Part shown: one piece after another, positions 1 through 11,479 of the stretch | Layout: each line of letters starts with the position of its first letter | How positions within the stretch are numbered: position 1 is the first letter of the stretch | Assembly (NCBI GenBank): GCA_022577435.1 | Contig: JAKOON010000009.1 | Location: forward strand, 10,326,911 to 10,390,910 | DNA length: 64,000 nucleotides | From: Embiotoca jacksoni | Lineage: Eukaryota; Chordata; Actinopteri; Embiotocidae | Reading direction: 5' to 3' | Notes under the pieces: generated by a model | The model's database searches: none | Seen by the model: only the letters and a program-made list of their open reading frames with translations | What the model was told of the DNA's origin: nothing | Program-made: the position numbers and the translations under genes

Positions 1-505
1 GGGTTTCTCTTTCACTCTCTTTGAGGTTCACATCAGACTCTTATCTCTATTGTTACCCTCACAACTGTTACCTGTAGAGCATCAGCAGGTAGGAGACAAA
101 AATTAAAATAAACATGTGCGAATCACCAAAAATGGCAACTAAATTCAAAATGGCGGACTTCCTGTTGAGTTGACGTAATGCTGCTATGTAACTTTTTTGT
201 ACGTGTAGGTGTGATACACATGTCCACCGAATTTCGTGCATGTAGGTAAATGTAGCCACCGGAGCATCTCTTTAGGGGGCATTAGCGAACCATTTGGCCA
301 CGCCCTCTCACGACTTCACTAGAATTTGAAATTTTTTGCTGGGAGAGATGTGTGTACCAACTTTCATGAGTTTTGGAATATAGCAAAGCCTCCAAAAAGG
401 CAATTCATTATTAAGAAGAATAAGAATTGAAAAGAAAAACGAGGAAAACAATTGCTTGAAGAACAATAGGGCTTTCGCACCTTTGGTGCTTGGGCCCTAA
501 TTACC
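1..505. repeat. Degraded interspersed repeat, fish type
   Basis: The stretch has phrases I recognise from dispersed fish repeats: a 'ccaccggagcatctcttt' block near 255, a 'ccacgccctctcacgacttc' block near 300, and a 'tttcgcacctttggtgcttg' block near 472. It has no intact reading frame. I cannot name the family and the left end lies outside the window. Recognition is from memory of fish genomic sequence, not from a search. Confidence 0.45.
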
Positions 506-1835
506 ACCTGAAAAGTGTAATTTTAGACAGAGTAAGAGATCCTGTCAACCTGAGTCAGTCTGCCGTGTTGTTTTTGCTTAAGTTATGAAGTGTTCTAGGC
601 TACCTCAGGTTTCAATATTTGATTTACTTAATGTGGAAAATAATTAAGGACATTTTAAAGATGCAAACATAACACGTATAAAAGTTGGATCAACATAAAT
701 GAGTCTTCGGGGATGAGAAAATGTTTACAGTAAATGTATAGGTTTTTAGCTTTAGCAATGAGTACATTTACATTTGTAATCAAAGCTATTTCTAAAAGAC
801 ATGTCACAAAATTTAAGAGAAATTCTTCCTACTGTAGTCGTTTAACATGCTCTGTGGAGTTGAAACCTTCAGCACAGCGACGTGGGAGCAGAGCTGCCAA
901 AGCTGGGGGTGGCTTCACACTTGAAGGTGTTATCCCCCCCCCCCCCCCCCCCTGCACACACCCCGTCCGACCCCCCCATCACTCTCTTGGTAATTTAAAC
1001 AGCGCATTTCAGCAAGTCCCACATTTTCATGAGCTGATCCCTGAGTCATTTTTACAGACTTACAGTTTGTTTTTGCTCCCTCAGATTCTCGTTTCCATGT
1101 TTAAAAAAAATAAATAAAAGATGTCTGTTTGCATGTTCACGTGCCATGATCACATATTCGACCACAAACAGTCATAAACCATTATGTGTTTTCAGATGTC
1201 CGTTTGAGAGTAGCAGACCATCTTTATGCAGAATGCTTGTGGAAGTCATTGCCACTTTTCCTGGAACTATAATAAACAAACATAATTTTGCTTTTGCCGC
1301 CCCCTACTGGTGAATTCAGCAACAGCTACATGGAAATGAACTTGTGATGATTTGAGACTTAAAAAAAAAATGGTCGTAGCAGTAATCGGCACCCGTCCAA
1401 CCATGCATTTCTCTGTTATGTGGTCATCGTTCCAGGAATATTAAGGCATGGGCTTTGTACTCCGAACTGGTGGCAGTGTTTTTGCTACTCTGGTGATGCT
1501 GTATTGTTTTATTGCTAATCTGTAAATAGAAGACTATGCCACTACTGTATTTACTGTGTTTTTGCTGCCAAAACCTTTGTTGCCATGTAATTTTCAGGAG
1601 AGAAATTAAGTTAAAAGGTCAAAAGAAAATTTAACTGTGGATATATACAAAGTTTAGATATCAAAACCAAAGTATGAATGATGCCTGAGCTATATACATA
1701 TTCCTAAAAATCTTGTATATACTGTATCTTACATGCAGCATCCTCCAGAAAGTTATGCAAAACAAACAAACAAATATAACTGAGATGAAAATCAGTATGA
1801 TCTCACCTTCAGACGGACTGAACAGTTTGTAATAC

Positions 1836-1874
<39 letters not shown>

Positions 1875-2190
1875 TATAAAGTACTAAGAGCCATCAAGGC
1901 CTCCACAAGTTTGATCAACTATTCATACTAATTATTAACTAGTTAATTTGCTTACATAATTCATAAAAAATACAGAACGTGCGCAATGATGTCAAAAGAA
2001 AGTCTTTCAAATCAAACTACAATCTGTTCTCACATAAACTGCAGTATCTGAATAAACAGCACATCAAATAATTAAAGTAATAACTGAGGATACGTGCACT
2101 GTATACATCACATTTTGCCAAGAGAAGGATGTTGTTTACAGTATTTGAAGCCCAACAGATCATTCAAAATCCTCCATGCGAGACCTCATG
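506..2190. other. Non-coding stretch, no gene seen
   Basis: No reading frame here resembles a known protein. Visible landmarks are a run of 19 C at 934-952 and a run of 34 A at 1838-1871, either of which could be a retroposon tail or simple slippage. The rest is AT-rich unique-looking sequence. Confidence 0.6.
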
Positions 2191-2225
2191 TGGTGCCGGT
2201 TTACACTTTCTGCCTCTTCCTGCTT

Positions 2226-2854
2226 TCAAGCTGCACAAATTAAACAGAAACAGAGTGAGTGCACAACCTGGTCTTGTTTTTTTATAACTGTCAAGCTAAA
2301 ATGCAATTTTCCACAGAACTGCAGTCTCTTAGATGAGTTGTGAAACAGTTTCTGCACAGGCAAACTGGAAGTGTCATTTCAGTCCGGTTAGTGTGTAGAC
2401 TCATCAGCTAAAAGGTTGGGTTTGATTGAGACGGGTAACGGCTGATCTACACAGTAGTATAGGACAAGATAAGCTCTACTGATTGAACTGCAATTCCTTA
2501 TAGAGATTTACTTAATAGTGGCTTAAAAGAGCAGTTTAGTGGTGGTTACATCAGAGAAAACCCACAACACAAACAAGCTACGAAACTAAAATCTGTAATT
2601 AAAATGTTGTCGTTGTTAGTTTAAACTGGGAATGTGCTTTTTTTTAAATTTATTTTTAAGCTAAACGTTCCCCATTTGCCTGCAAGTCGTTTTTTCCCCC
2701 CCTGAGGACAAAAGTTCATTAGTGATCTTTGAAGCAGTATTTGTATTTAACCTCAGTTCTGAACTTTCAACTCACAATCTTCTCCAACGAATGGAGGCGG
2801 CTCAGGTGTCAGGTTGTCTGGTTCCACAGCGAACAGCGGAGGTGTGAACTCAGC
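2226..2854 (-). other. Candidate last two exons of a minus-strand gene
   Basis: Read on the minus strand, a pyrimidine-rich acceptor ending TTCAG precedes an open exon at 2854-2776 (79 bp). It begins A-E-F-T-P-P-L-F and ends P-F-V-G-E-D, followed by the donor GTGAGT. A second acceptor ending GTGCAG precedes position 2230, where the continued phase gives one Ser codon and a stop at 2228-2226. Splice signals and phase agree, but I do not recognise the protein. Any 5' exons would have to lie under or beyond the lingo4 gene, since only about 0.5 kb separates them. It may be chance. Confidence 0.2.
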
Positions 2855-3346
2855 CTGAATAACAGTTAAATGAGGATAGCGGACACAAACATTATTGATG
2901 CCACCGCAGCTCTCATATAACATCAGTAATATCAATTCAAGGTTAAACATTTAAAGTGAAATCAATGACACTTATGGTCTGATAAAACCTTAATTTTTCC
3001 AGATTTTTCCTCCGTATATGTCTAGACAGAACCCTCTATCACCAGCTGCCTCGTTATACAAAGCTACTTCCTGTGAGCTAAGAGAGAGAAAAAAAAAAAA
3101 ATCGGCTTTATTTCTTTGTGGGGGTGTTTATTCAATAGTCTCTGTCATTACAGAGTATATTAAAGGTAATATTGTAATGTGATTAATATGCATTTAAAAA
3201 GGTTAAAACAAAACAAATCCTTGCAAGAAGACATATTTTTGCATGATTAACATATTTGGACTTTATAACGTGATAATACTGTAAATTTCACTGATCTCTC
3301 GCTCTTCTCAGCTGTCTTTTTCTCGCACATGCATGCAGGCCACCAG

Positions 3347-5173
3347 ATGTTTGAAGGGACTGTCGTTCACAGACGGCTGTGCTGGGGAGCTTTCTACCTG
3401 GTGGCAGCGGGAGTGGCAGTAACATCTGGAGCGCCCTGGCTGTGTCCAACATCCTGCCGCTGTAACACTGCACTGCTGGAGGTGAACTGCTCTGGTGGCC
3501 AATTTACCACCGCGCCCGATGGTCTCCCACAAGAAGCCAAACTACTAAACTTGACTCATAATACAATAAAGAGTGTGGTGCAACTGCAGTTTCACACATT
3601 AACACAGCTGTTGGATTTGGATCTAAGTGACAACCTTTTGGTAATAATTGAAGCAGAAGCCTTTTTTGGCTTGCAAAGCCTGTTAAGTCTTCGTCTTTCT
3701 CGCAATCACCTGAAGATTATTCCAGTGGGGGCGTTCACTGGCTTGACAAACCTGCTGTTTCTGGACATAAGCAGCAATCAGATTCTTGTGTTTCTCGACT
3801 TTACTTTCAGTAACTTGGTGGCCCTGCAGTCTATTAAAGCCGTAGAAAACGACATTGTTTTTATCTCTCATCAAACTTTCACTGGACTAACCAGTCTACA
3901 GGAGCTGCACCTTGATGGCTGCAACCTCACTGCTGTGCCAACAGAGGCGCTCACTCAGCTCACTGTGCTGAGAAGTCTCCATTTTCACCGACTGGGCCTC
4001 ACCACACTGCCAAACTACTCTTTCCGCCATCTAGTGCACCTAAAAGAACTGGTCATTTCTCATTGCCCCTGGCTGGAGACTCTGTCAGGAAACAGTCTCT
4101 TTGGCCTAAATCTCACGTCTTTAACCATTAAACACTGCAACCTGAGTGGTGTCCCATACATCCCCTTACATCATCTTGTATATCTTGTATACCTTGATCT
4201 CTCTTTTAATCCCATCACCTACATTCATGAAAACCTGCTCGGAGACTTGCTCCGGCTTCAGGAGTTCCATCTCGTTGGGGGATCATTGCTACGCATCGAC
4301 ATTGGGGCGTTCAGGGGTTTAGTACATTTCAAGTTGCTGAACGTGTCTCGAAATCTTCTCACCACGCTCGAGGCAGGAGTTTTTCTTTCAGTGGACACCC
4401 TGAAAGCCTTGGGGCTTGACAACAACCCACTAGCATGTGACTGCCGTCTGCTCTGGGTGGTGCGAAGGCGACTGTATGTGGACTTTGGTGGACATCCACC
4501 AACTTGTACCTCTGTCCAGCTGCACGGCTGGAATTTCCTGGACTTTTCTGGGGTCGAGCTCCCGGGTCTGCTCACCTGTCGGCCGCCTCGAATTCTGAAC
4601 CACAGACCTCCAGAAGTGAGAGTAGATCAGGGACATACAGTGGTGTTTTGTTGCAGTGCAGAAGGTGACCCTGTGCCATCTGTCAGCTGGCTAAACCCAC
4701 GGCTAAAACCTTTATCACCCGTTGGTAGAATACGGGCTCTCCCTAATGGTTCGCTGGAGGTTCGTTACGCTCAGCCTCAAGACAGCGGAACTTATCTATG
4801 CGTGGCATCAAACGCGGCGGGAAACGACAGCCTACCCGTTAGCCTTCATGTCCGAGCTTTTCCATCATCTTCTAAATACCCGTTTCGTCTTAAAGGTTGG
4901 TCTGCCCTTCCATCTGCCTCTCCAGGTGTGAATGGAAATGAGAAGCTACCATTTGATGTCAAGACGCTACTGATAGCAGCAACCATCGGGTTTCTCTCAT
5001 TTTTCAGCTCTGTGAGCGTATGTTTCATTTTCATGTTCTTTTGGAGTAAGAGCAAAGGGCAAATAAAGCACACCGCCACAATTGCATACGTGCCACGAAG
5101 TGCCACGTCAAATGGTAGTGGAGGGAAAAGCAACTACATGGAGACAAGCCGGTTCACCATGAAACTAATATGA
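3347..5173 (+). CDS. lingo4: LINGO-family LRR-Ig transmembrane protein, probably LINGO4
   Basis: Single-exon type I membrane protein of 608-614 residues, the usual length for LINGO proteins (LINGO1 is about 614). LINGO proteins are neuronal surface receptors; LINGO1 works with the Nogo receptor to restrain axon growth and myelination. In order it shows a hydrophobic leader, an LRR N-cap (CPTSCRC), about a dozen leucine-rich repeats, the LRR C-cap NPLACDCRLLWV, an Ig C2 domain with the DSGTYLC motif, a membrane segment at about residues 547-572 (counted from the upstream ATG), and a tail with AYVPR and the C-terminus FTMKLI, close to the family ending FNMKMI. An upstream in-frame ATG at 3329 exists, but a good acceptor ending GCATGCAG at 3338 falls between the two ATGs, so I prefer 3347. 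The assignment to LINGO4 rather than LINGO1-3 rests mainly on linkage to vps72. Family membership is nearly certain; the paralogue is less so. Confidence 0.88.
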   Translation: MFEGTVVHRRLCWGAFYLVAAGVAVTSGAPWLCPTSCRCNTALLEVNCSGGQFTTAPDGLPQEAKLLNLTHNTIKSVVQLQFHTLTQLLDLDLSDNLLVIIEAEAFFGLQSLLSLRLSRNHLKIIPVGAFTGLTNLLFLDISSNQILVFLDFTFSNLVALQSIKAVENDIVFISHQTFTGLTSLQELHLDGCNLTAVPTEALTQLTVLRSLHFHRLGLTTLPNYSFRHLVHLKELVISHCPWLETLSGNSLFGLNLTSLTIKHCNLSGVPYIPLHHLVYLVYLDLSFNPITYIHENLLGDLLRLQEFHLVGGSLLRIDIGAFRGLVHFKLLNVSRNLLTTLEAGVFLSVDTLKALGLDNNPLACDCRLLWVVRRRLYVDFGGHPPTCTSVQLHGWNFLDFSGVELPGLLTCRPPRILNHRPPEVRVDQGHTVVFCCSAEGDPVPSVSWLNPRLKPLSPVGRIRALPNGSLEVRYAQPQDSGTYLCVASNAAGNDSLPVSLHVRAFPSSSKYPFRLKGWSALPSASPGVNGNEKLPFDVKTLLIAATIGFLSFFSSVSVCFIFMFFWSKSKGQIKHTATIAYVPRSATSNGSGGKSNYMETSRFTMKLI

Positions 5174-5222
5174 GTCAAACATTAAAATGTATATTTTCAC
5201 TTGATATGGCTTGGTAAGAATG

Positions 5223-5228
5223 AATAAA
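5223..5228 (+). promoter_or_regulatory. Poly(A) signal of lingo4
   Basis: AATAAA lies 50 bp after the lingo4 stop codon and would give a very short 3' UTR. Other poly(A) sites further downstream cannot be excluded. Confidence 0.5.
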
Positions 5229-6337
5229 GTGTGAAATGCAAAATCTTTATTTAAATTTCTTAACTGAAATGCTTGAATATTAAGTGAGTATTTAATTTAT
5301 ACTTTTAATTCATTCAAATGCATATGAGCATGTCATGTTCTGGACATTAAAAGGATTATAAATTAGATTAAATTGTATCCTAATCCAGCAAAGAAAAATC
5401 ACTGACCGGGTTTGTTTTTCATGTCTGACTCTTTTATGATACAGGTGTCCTATAAAATAGAAAGAATGTAAAATAGCCAAAGTAAACAGCATTTATTAGC
5501 CATAATGCATGTAAGATGTAGAGATGTAAATTACTCAATGAACTGCTTATTACATATTTATCTTATTCTGATGTTTATGCCGCTCTAAACACATATTAAC
5601 ACAGAAGAACACTATACACATAATGCATCACAAACAGGCCTGCTTGGCTGACTAATCTTTTGGTTTGTTTGTTTTGTTCATTTGTGTTCTAATGGTTGAA
5701 TGAAATAGTAGACGTATTCTCGAAATAACTATTATTCTAGCCCTCCGATATAACAATAGAAATGTTGACCTTACATTAAGGTTAATGGTATCTGTACAGC
5801 ATGCTATTTCTTCTTGAATATAGCCTATATAGTATAATTTTCTGGTATTCTAATACTGTCACATTTAGTGTTTAATCTTTCACACATACGTTGCTATAAA
5901 TTCATTTTTATTTTTTTAATTCCCATTTTCATTAGGAGCATAAATTAAAATGGCTATGCTTTCAAAAATTTCCTTTTGTGAAGGTAATTTTTCTCACAAC
6001 ACTAAAAAAAAAACCCAACCTAATTGTCTGATTTTAACAGCAGATCGATAATAACTTGTTATTTACCACCACGATCTGTGCCATATGCAAATTGTGGTGT
6101 TGCCATGACAACGCATTTGCTCTTCGAGCATCAACCGAGAAGACCTGACTGGTTTCCATGACGACATTTTCAGACATCCTGCGCCGATATCATCTCATTT
6201 ACCAACGAGTTGATTTTAGACTCTTTTTTAAAAAAAAAAAAAGTATTATTTAGTACAGTGACATCACGTTTTGTGTTGTTATATCCAGTGAAATCATATA
6301 AAAATCATAGTAAAAGTCAAAGAGTGCAGGTATTTTT

Positions 6338-6368
<31 letters not shown>

Positions 6369-6388
6369 TATAACATTTCTACCGTTGC
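5229..6388. other. lingo4-vps72 intergenic region
   Basis: AT-rich spacer with no gene recognised. It ends in T-rich low-complexity sequence (about 6331-6370) just before the vps72 promoter. It probably contains lingo4 3' UTR sequence if the first poly(A) signal is skipped. Confidence 0.5.
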
Positions 6389-6396
6389 CCGGAAGT
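6389..6396 (+). promoter_or_regulatory. ETS-type site in the vps72 promoter
   Basis: CCGGAAGT, a consensus ETS core, lies about 120 bp upstream of the vps72 ATG. A related CCGGAT core follows at about 6409. ETS sites close to the start are typical of TATA-less housekeeping promoters, which fits this gene. No experiment supports it here. Confidence 0.45.
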
Positions 6397-6517
6397 ACAT
6401 CAACTGTCCCGGATGTGATGGTCGGCTGACAGAGCACAACCCAAAAACAAAAACAGGTCGCGAAACACGACGAGCTTCACCGAAACGTCGGTTAGCATTT
6501 GTTTATACATTTCAGCC

Positions 6518-6634
6518 ATGAGTCTGGCAGTCGGTCGTGAACCCAGAAAGACTGCGGGGAACCGCATGTCCAAATTACTGGATGCTGAAGAAGAGGACGA
6601 GTTCTACAAGACGACTTACGGAGGTTTCAACGAC
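6518..6634 (+). CDS. vps72: vps72 exon 1
   Basis: Encodes 39 residues from MSLAVGREPRKTAGNR to TYGGFND and ends in phase 0 at the donor GTGAGT. It is the conserved start of YL1 and part of the H2A.Z-binding region. Confidence 0.95.
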
Positions 6635-9600
6635 GTGAGTAAACAGATACGAGTTAGCACCAGCTAGCGTCCAGCTAAGCTCCGGAAGAGATCGGCACAT
6701 TTAACATCTTGTTTTTTTTTTTTTTTTTTTTTTTAAAAACAACCTTAAAGGGACATTTTATCACATTTTATTAATATTAGTAACGCAGTAATGTGAGTAG
6801 CGGGGTTGTATGCTGATCGTGTGGAGTCCCGGTCAGACAGACAAGATCATTTATGAACTCGTAACTCTGTTTTATTTATTAAATACAACCACGTTTCTTT
6901 AAATCCTCTTTTGTTGTGAAGTCTTTTGATCTTTGTGGTATTTTTTTTTTATGGCGGTGAAGAAAAAAAAAAAAAAGATTATTCTTGGAATCGATTGATG
7001 TGATTACTGAAATTTAGGTGTAAATCCAGGATAATGCAAAAAAAAGGTTTCTGGCTTGATTTGTACGACTTTTTTTTTAAGGTGTTAGGACACTTTACAG
7101 TAAAATAAGCAAGGAGACATATTATTACATCTTAAAGTCTAGTTTTTAGAAAAACGGACACACTACCATATGTTTAAATCTCTGTTTGTATTTATCACCT
7201 CGATAAGCTCACAAAACATAAGATTGTTATACTCAAGGAATTCATGCTTTTCATCACGTTACACATTAACAGCATCTTCAACATTAAAAGTTGAACAAAA
7301 TGTCTCCCATTAAGATCCTTAGCATTCCTGGTAATTTTTATATTTTTATATTTTATATTTTTATATTTTAATATTTTAATATTTAATATTTTTAATATTT
7401 AATATTTTTATATTTTATATTTAATATTTTTACTGCTATTTTATTGCTTTCTTCCTCGGGGATTAATAAAGTAACTACCGAACCTAATCATGACCAGCAT
7501 GCCGCTGTGATTCATCCGCAACAGTGACCTGGTCCCCAAATGTTTTGTTTGAGTCTCTCTAACAAATTGTGTTTATCAGCTGTAAAGATGAGACTGGAGC
7601 TTTTCCTGCTTCACCCCCGAGGAGAGAAGAAAGGCTTGCACTATATTTTGTGTCTGAACATTACACGCAATTAGTCGATATTATAGCAATTTTATATTTC
7701 GGATTACGTTTCAGGATGCTTAATTTTTTTTCTTCCTCAATTTGCAGTCTGGTTGATTTTCTTCAAACAGTTGCTGGTTCATGGGTCAGCTTGCGTAGGG
7801 GGATTTGGCAGTGGCTTCTCTGGCTGTTCTGATGAGAGTAGCTAAATAAAAAATAAAATAAAAAAAATAGCAACAAATCCTGACATGTCAGAGTCACATC
7901 TCTGCTGGGTCTTTGATCACATTGCCTGACGGTGCCTGTGCAGCGCAGAAAGAAACCTGAAGACCAGTCCATTTTCAAACATTGAGAAGTTGTGGATTGT
8001 GCTCTTGGTAACAGCAGTTTGTTGGTGTTTTAATATGTTGTCACAATTAATTAATGTTGCAGGAGTTCTCTTTATCTATGGAATTAGTGTTTAAGGGGAT
8101 TTTTTATTTTTATGTTGCTTTCTAAAACTCGCCTGCTAGTTAAATTTTTGCTTCAGATAACTCACATTTGTGTTGGTAGATATGAAGCTCCATAAAGTTC
8201 TTGTATATAAATTATTGTTTACTCCAACCCTTGTAATCTCACCCCATTAGCTTGAGATTTTCTTGATTCTTCTGTTGTAGGACTGAGAGCGAGTGAGTGT
8301 TAGAATTAAAAATAAACCCATTTGATTTTCCTTTAATAAATCTAGCAGGTTAATGAGATGTTGCTCAGCATACATGATTAATACACATCAGGCGGATTAG
8401 CTTCCAAATGGCGACATTTCACTTGTATTAACTTTATCAAAACTCTAAATACAACATTCAGAAAAACCTTTGAGGAATTCTGGTAAACCAAACTGACTAG
8501 CCTCTTGCATTAACAGGTAATCTGCTCTATCATAAAGTATTTTATTTAAAGTTCGCTAAATTATGTCCTTTTGTTTGCTTTCAGGAATCAGGAGATGATG
8601 AATATCATGGAGAACATTCAGACACAGAGGACGAAGTGGACAGCGACTTTGACATTGATGAAGGTGATGAGCCAGACAGTGACCAGGAGGAGGACGCACC
8701 TCGGAGGAAAAGTCGGGTTGTCACCAAAGCGTATAAGGTATTGTAGTCATTCCAGGAGCTATCAGACTTTGAATCAAGTATCTGCAATAATAAATTCATT
8801 GAACTACCTAAATAAGTGTGCATTCATACCTAAGAGAAGAATGACAAATGGTGTCATCTTGTGGTAAACTTGTCTTTTTGGTTGACAACAAAAACATAAA
8901 ACAGAAACACAGAAACAATTTGTTTTTCCTCATAAAACCCAATTGACTTCCTGCTAGCTTTTTTTTGTTGTTTTTGTTATCTCTTTAGTTATTGTCAGAA
9001 GCATTTTTCCGCATATTGCACTTTTTTAAACTGCTATTGACTGTGGCTGCTCTGGGGAGCCACTGGAGCCTTTGGCTGCCAAATGACATCCTCTCAACAG
9101 CAGCTGAGGGAACAGACAGCATCACTGATTTGACATCACATTTCTTGTAGCGTTTCTAACTTCCTTTTGGATGAAATTGTCCTTTACAGTTGCATGAGCA
9201 GACATTAAAAATGAAAGACTGTTCGCTAACTGGGAACAAAAAGTTTCTTCAAATGCTACAATTACTACTTTTTTTTTTTTTTTTTTTTTTTCATTTTTAA
9301 GCCAATGAAATAAGAAGTAACAGAGCGTTTACATTTTTTATGTCTTTGCTGCAGTTAATAGTTGTAAGAAAATATATAATTTACCCCAGAGTGCCCAAAC
9401 AATTTCATGTAGCTGTGCATGGATCAAATATAATTACAGCTTACAGGCTCTTGTTCTTACTTTAATCAAAGGAACCAATAAAGGTGGCAAAACCAAAACC
9501 CAAAAGACCCCATGAGGAACAGAAGAAGACGGAGAAAACTAAAGTGGAGCTCAAAAGGAGGATTCCTCAAGAATTCCAAGATTTTGGAGAAAGTAAGATT

Positions 9601-11479
9601 GCTACAAACCTCCCATAAAATGTCTATACACTGGTTTCCTTTCTATAGATGATATTAAGCAGTTCACTTACGTTGTCGTAACCCATCTCATCATAAGCAC
9701 ATGAGGATTTGCACTACAACTGCATCAGAAAATGTCTGAATTATTCCCTAGCTCGGAAGTCTGTGCGACAGTCCACCAGTGAACACACACGGAAAACCAA
9801 CCTGCGCTTGCAAGAGCGTCAGGATGCCCCTCGGAGACGAAGAGGTGCTCACCGGGACCGGCCCCTTACCCAGGAAGAGCTGCTGGCGGAGGCTAAAATA
9901 ACAGCTGAGATCAACATTCGGTCTCTAGGTAAGAACATGACGCAGGATTAAGTTGTGTAAATATTAGGTACCACTTTACTGATTATATTAGTCCAAAAAT
10001 GATAAATCCTGAAAAATGACTGAGGTTACGAGTGATAATCGTTGTAATGTAAATAAATATGTACTTCTGTCTGAAGATGTTTTATCTACACAACAATTGA
10101 TCTGACCGTGTCTTTAGAAAACTACGAACGACTGGAAGCGGACAAGAAGAAACAAGTCCATAAGAAGCGTCGTTTCGAGGGACCAACGATCCGTTACCAC
10201 TCAGTCCTCATGCCTCTCGTCTCCCACTCCGTCCTAAAAGAAGAAAATGTAGATGTCGAGGGGTACGTATGATCACCAGTGAGACTTGTGTGTCTTTAGA
10301 GGTAATTTGGCAGTTGTGATGCTGACCTTTCTATATACTTTTCTGAATTCTGCTTGAAGTGTTTAACCCTGTTCGGAAAGCATTTTCCAGAACATATGTT
10401 CACGATTAGGGGTGGGGTATGGCCCTGAAATATTTTATTTCAGGCAATTTCTTCAATCATGAAATTCTAGACGATATGGCAGAATGTCTTATTTCAAGAA
10501 CATGCATGCAACAAATGAATTGTTATACTTTAACATGCCAGCCCCAAACGCAACAATTTGCCTTCTAATATTCAGTAAAAACTAAACAAATATGATCTCA
10601 GTTCTTTAGTTTGTAAACAACAACAGTAACTCAGAGATTCATATTGTAAAGGGAAAAAAAAAAAGAAGCTTTTCGTCATGCTTGTTGTCGCGCTGCGTAG
10701 GTTACGCACATGTCATACTGTAGCTCAGCATAACAATATGACGTTTGATATTGCCATTGTCGCGACATATATATATTTTTTTTATCGTATTGAAAATTAT
10801 ACCAATATTATCGTGAATGACATGATATGGCACACTCCTATTAATAATTATATGTTATGTAATTTGGGAAGGAGATTTCTTACATTTTCAAATCTCTTTC
10901 TGTGGTTTTTCTTGTGCTTCTACCGAAATATGATCAAAACAATGGTTTGAAAAAAAACAAAACAAAACCTTAATAAGAAAATTCTACTAAGGCAAATGTT
11001 ATGTAGACGACCATTATATTTGTGTAAAAAAAAAAAAAAAAAAAAAATTGTATTTAATAGTAATAGTTATATTCCTGCTTCTTAAAAGATTGGATCAGGA
11101 CGTTCCTCAGACTGCAACACAGAATCCCCCCACGCCTTCGCAGCAGCCTGCCGGAGGCCTGTGCTCCCGCACTTACATAACCTTCAGCGACGACGACGCG
11201 TTCGAGGCGGCCTTCCCACGCAGCGTCCAGTCGAGTCCTCAGCTGCCTGTCCAGGAGGTTTGTCCTGTCACCCACAAGGCCGCACTTTACCGAGACCCAG
11301 TCACAGACATCCCTTACGCGAACACGCGGGCCTTCCGCATCATCCGAGAAGCGTACCGCAAATACGTGGCCGCGCACGGATTCCCGAACACCTCGGGCGG
11401 GGCGACAGGACTTGACTCCTCAGCAGCGAAGGGCGGGCGCCAGAAAATGGTTGTGAAGCAGAGTGCGGTTGTCACATAG
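6518..11479 (+). CDS. vps72: VPS72/YL1, H2A.Z chaperone subunit of SRCAP and TIP60 complexes (six exons)
   Basis: Coding exons are 6518-6634, 8585-8737, 9472-9592, 9752-9928, 10118-10262 and 11089-11479. They join in phase to 1104 nt, about 367 residues, against 364 in human. YL1 binds H2A.Z-H2B dimers and helps SRCAP deposit them in nucleosomes, in the nucleus. The N-terminus (PRKTAGNR, then EEEDEFYKTTYGGF and a long acidic stretch) is the histone-binding part. The middle is basic with the conserved PLTQEELL and SLENYERLEADKKKQVHKKR blocks. The C-terminus carries the YL1_C domain (TYITFSDDDAFE, PVTDIPYANTRAFRIIREAY). The start ATG is in good context (GCCATGA) and matches the family N-terminus. 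The gene looks intact. All acceptors and donors used are GT-AG. Confidence 0.96.
7325..7485. repeat. TATTTT-type tandem repeat with a possible LINE tail, in vps72 intron 1
   Basis: Positions about 7325-7435 are an imperfect tandem array of ATATTTT/TAATATTT units. Directly after it, 'cctcggggattaataaagt' at about 7454 resembles the 3' end of fish CR1/Rex-type LINEs. The array is clear; the LINE attribution is from memory and weak. Confidence 0.5.
8585..8737 (+). CDS. vps72: vps72 exon 2
   Basis: 51 codons, phase 0 to phase 0, opening ESGDDEYHGEHSDTEDEVD and closing VVTKAYK. This is the acidic half of the YL1 N-terminal histone-binding region. Acceptor TTTCAG, donor GTATTG. Confidence 0.95.
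9472..9592 (+). CDS. vps72: vps72 exon 3
   Basis: 121 bp starting EPIKVAKPKPKRP and ending phase 1 after FGE; donor GTAAGA. It is the least conserved part of the protein: basic and Lys/Pro-rich, a linker after the acidic block. Confidence 0.9.
9752..9928 (+). CDS. vps72: vps72 exon 4
   Basis: Contains RKSVRQSTSEHTRKT and RPLTQEELLAEAKITAE, both closely matching YL1 orthologues. Enters in phase 1 and leaves in phase 1 at donor GTAAGA. Confidence 0.95.
10118..10262 (+). CDS. vps72: vps72 exon 5
   Basis: Encodes NYERLEADKKKQVHKKR and a closing ENVDVEG, a highly conserved basic segment of YL1. Donor GTACGT; the last two bases of the exon complete a Gly codon with exon 6. Confidence 0.95.
10409..10839. 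mobile_element. Candidate MITE in vps72 intron 5
   Basis: The two ends are imperfect inverted copies: GGGGTGGGGTATGGCC on the left and, reading back from the right, AGGAGTGTGCCATATC. The right half contains the block 'ataccaatattatcgtgaat', a phrase I recall from dispersed fish elements. The middle has no protein. A target-site duplication is not clear (possibly ATTA on both sides). Confidence 0.4.
11089..11479 (+). CDS. vps72: vps72 exon 6, YL1_C domain
   Basis: Final coding exon, about 130 codons to TAG at 11477-11479. Holds the YL1_C domain with SRTYITFSDDDAFEAAFP, EVCPVTHKAALYRDPVTDIP and RAFRIIREAYRKYV. The tail after it is short and variable. An upstream in-frame ATG at 11048 lies in the intron and is not a start. 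Confidence 0.96.

Noticed and set aside
3001..3085. Minus-strand open stretch reading VALYNEAAGDRGFCLDIYGG
   Set aside because: It has a possible acceptor, but the frame hits a stop before any usable donor, so it does not connect to the candidate exon at 2854.
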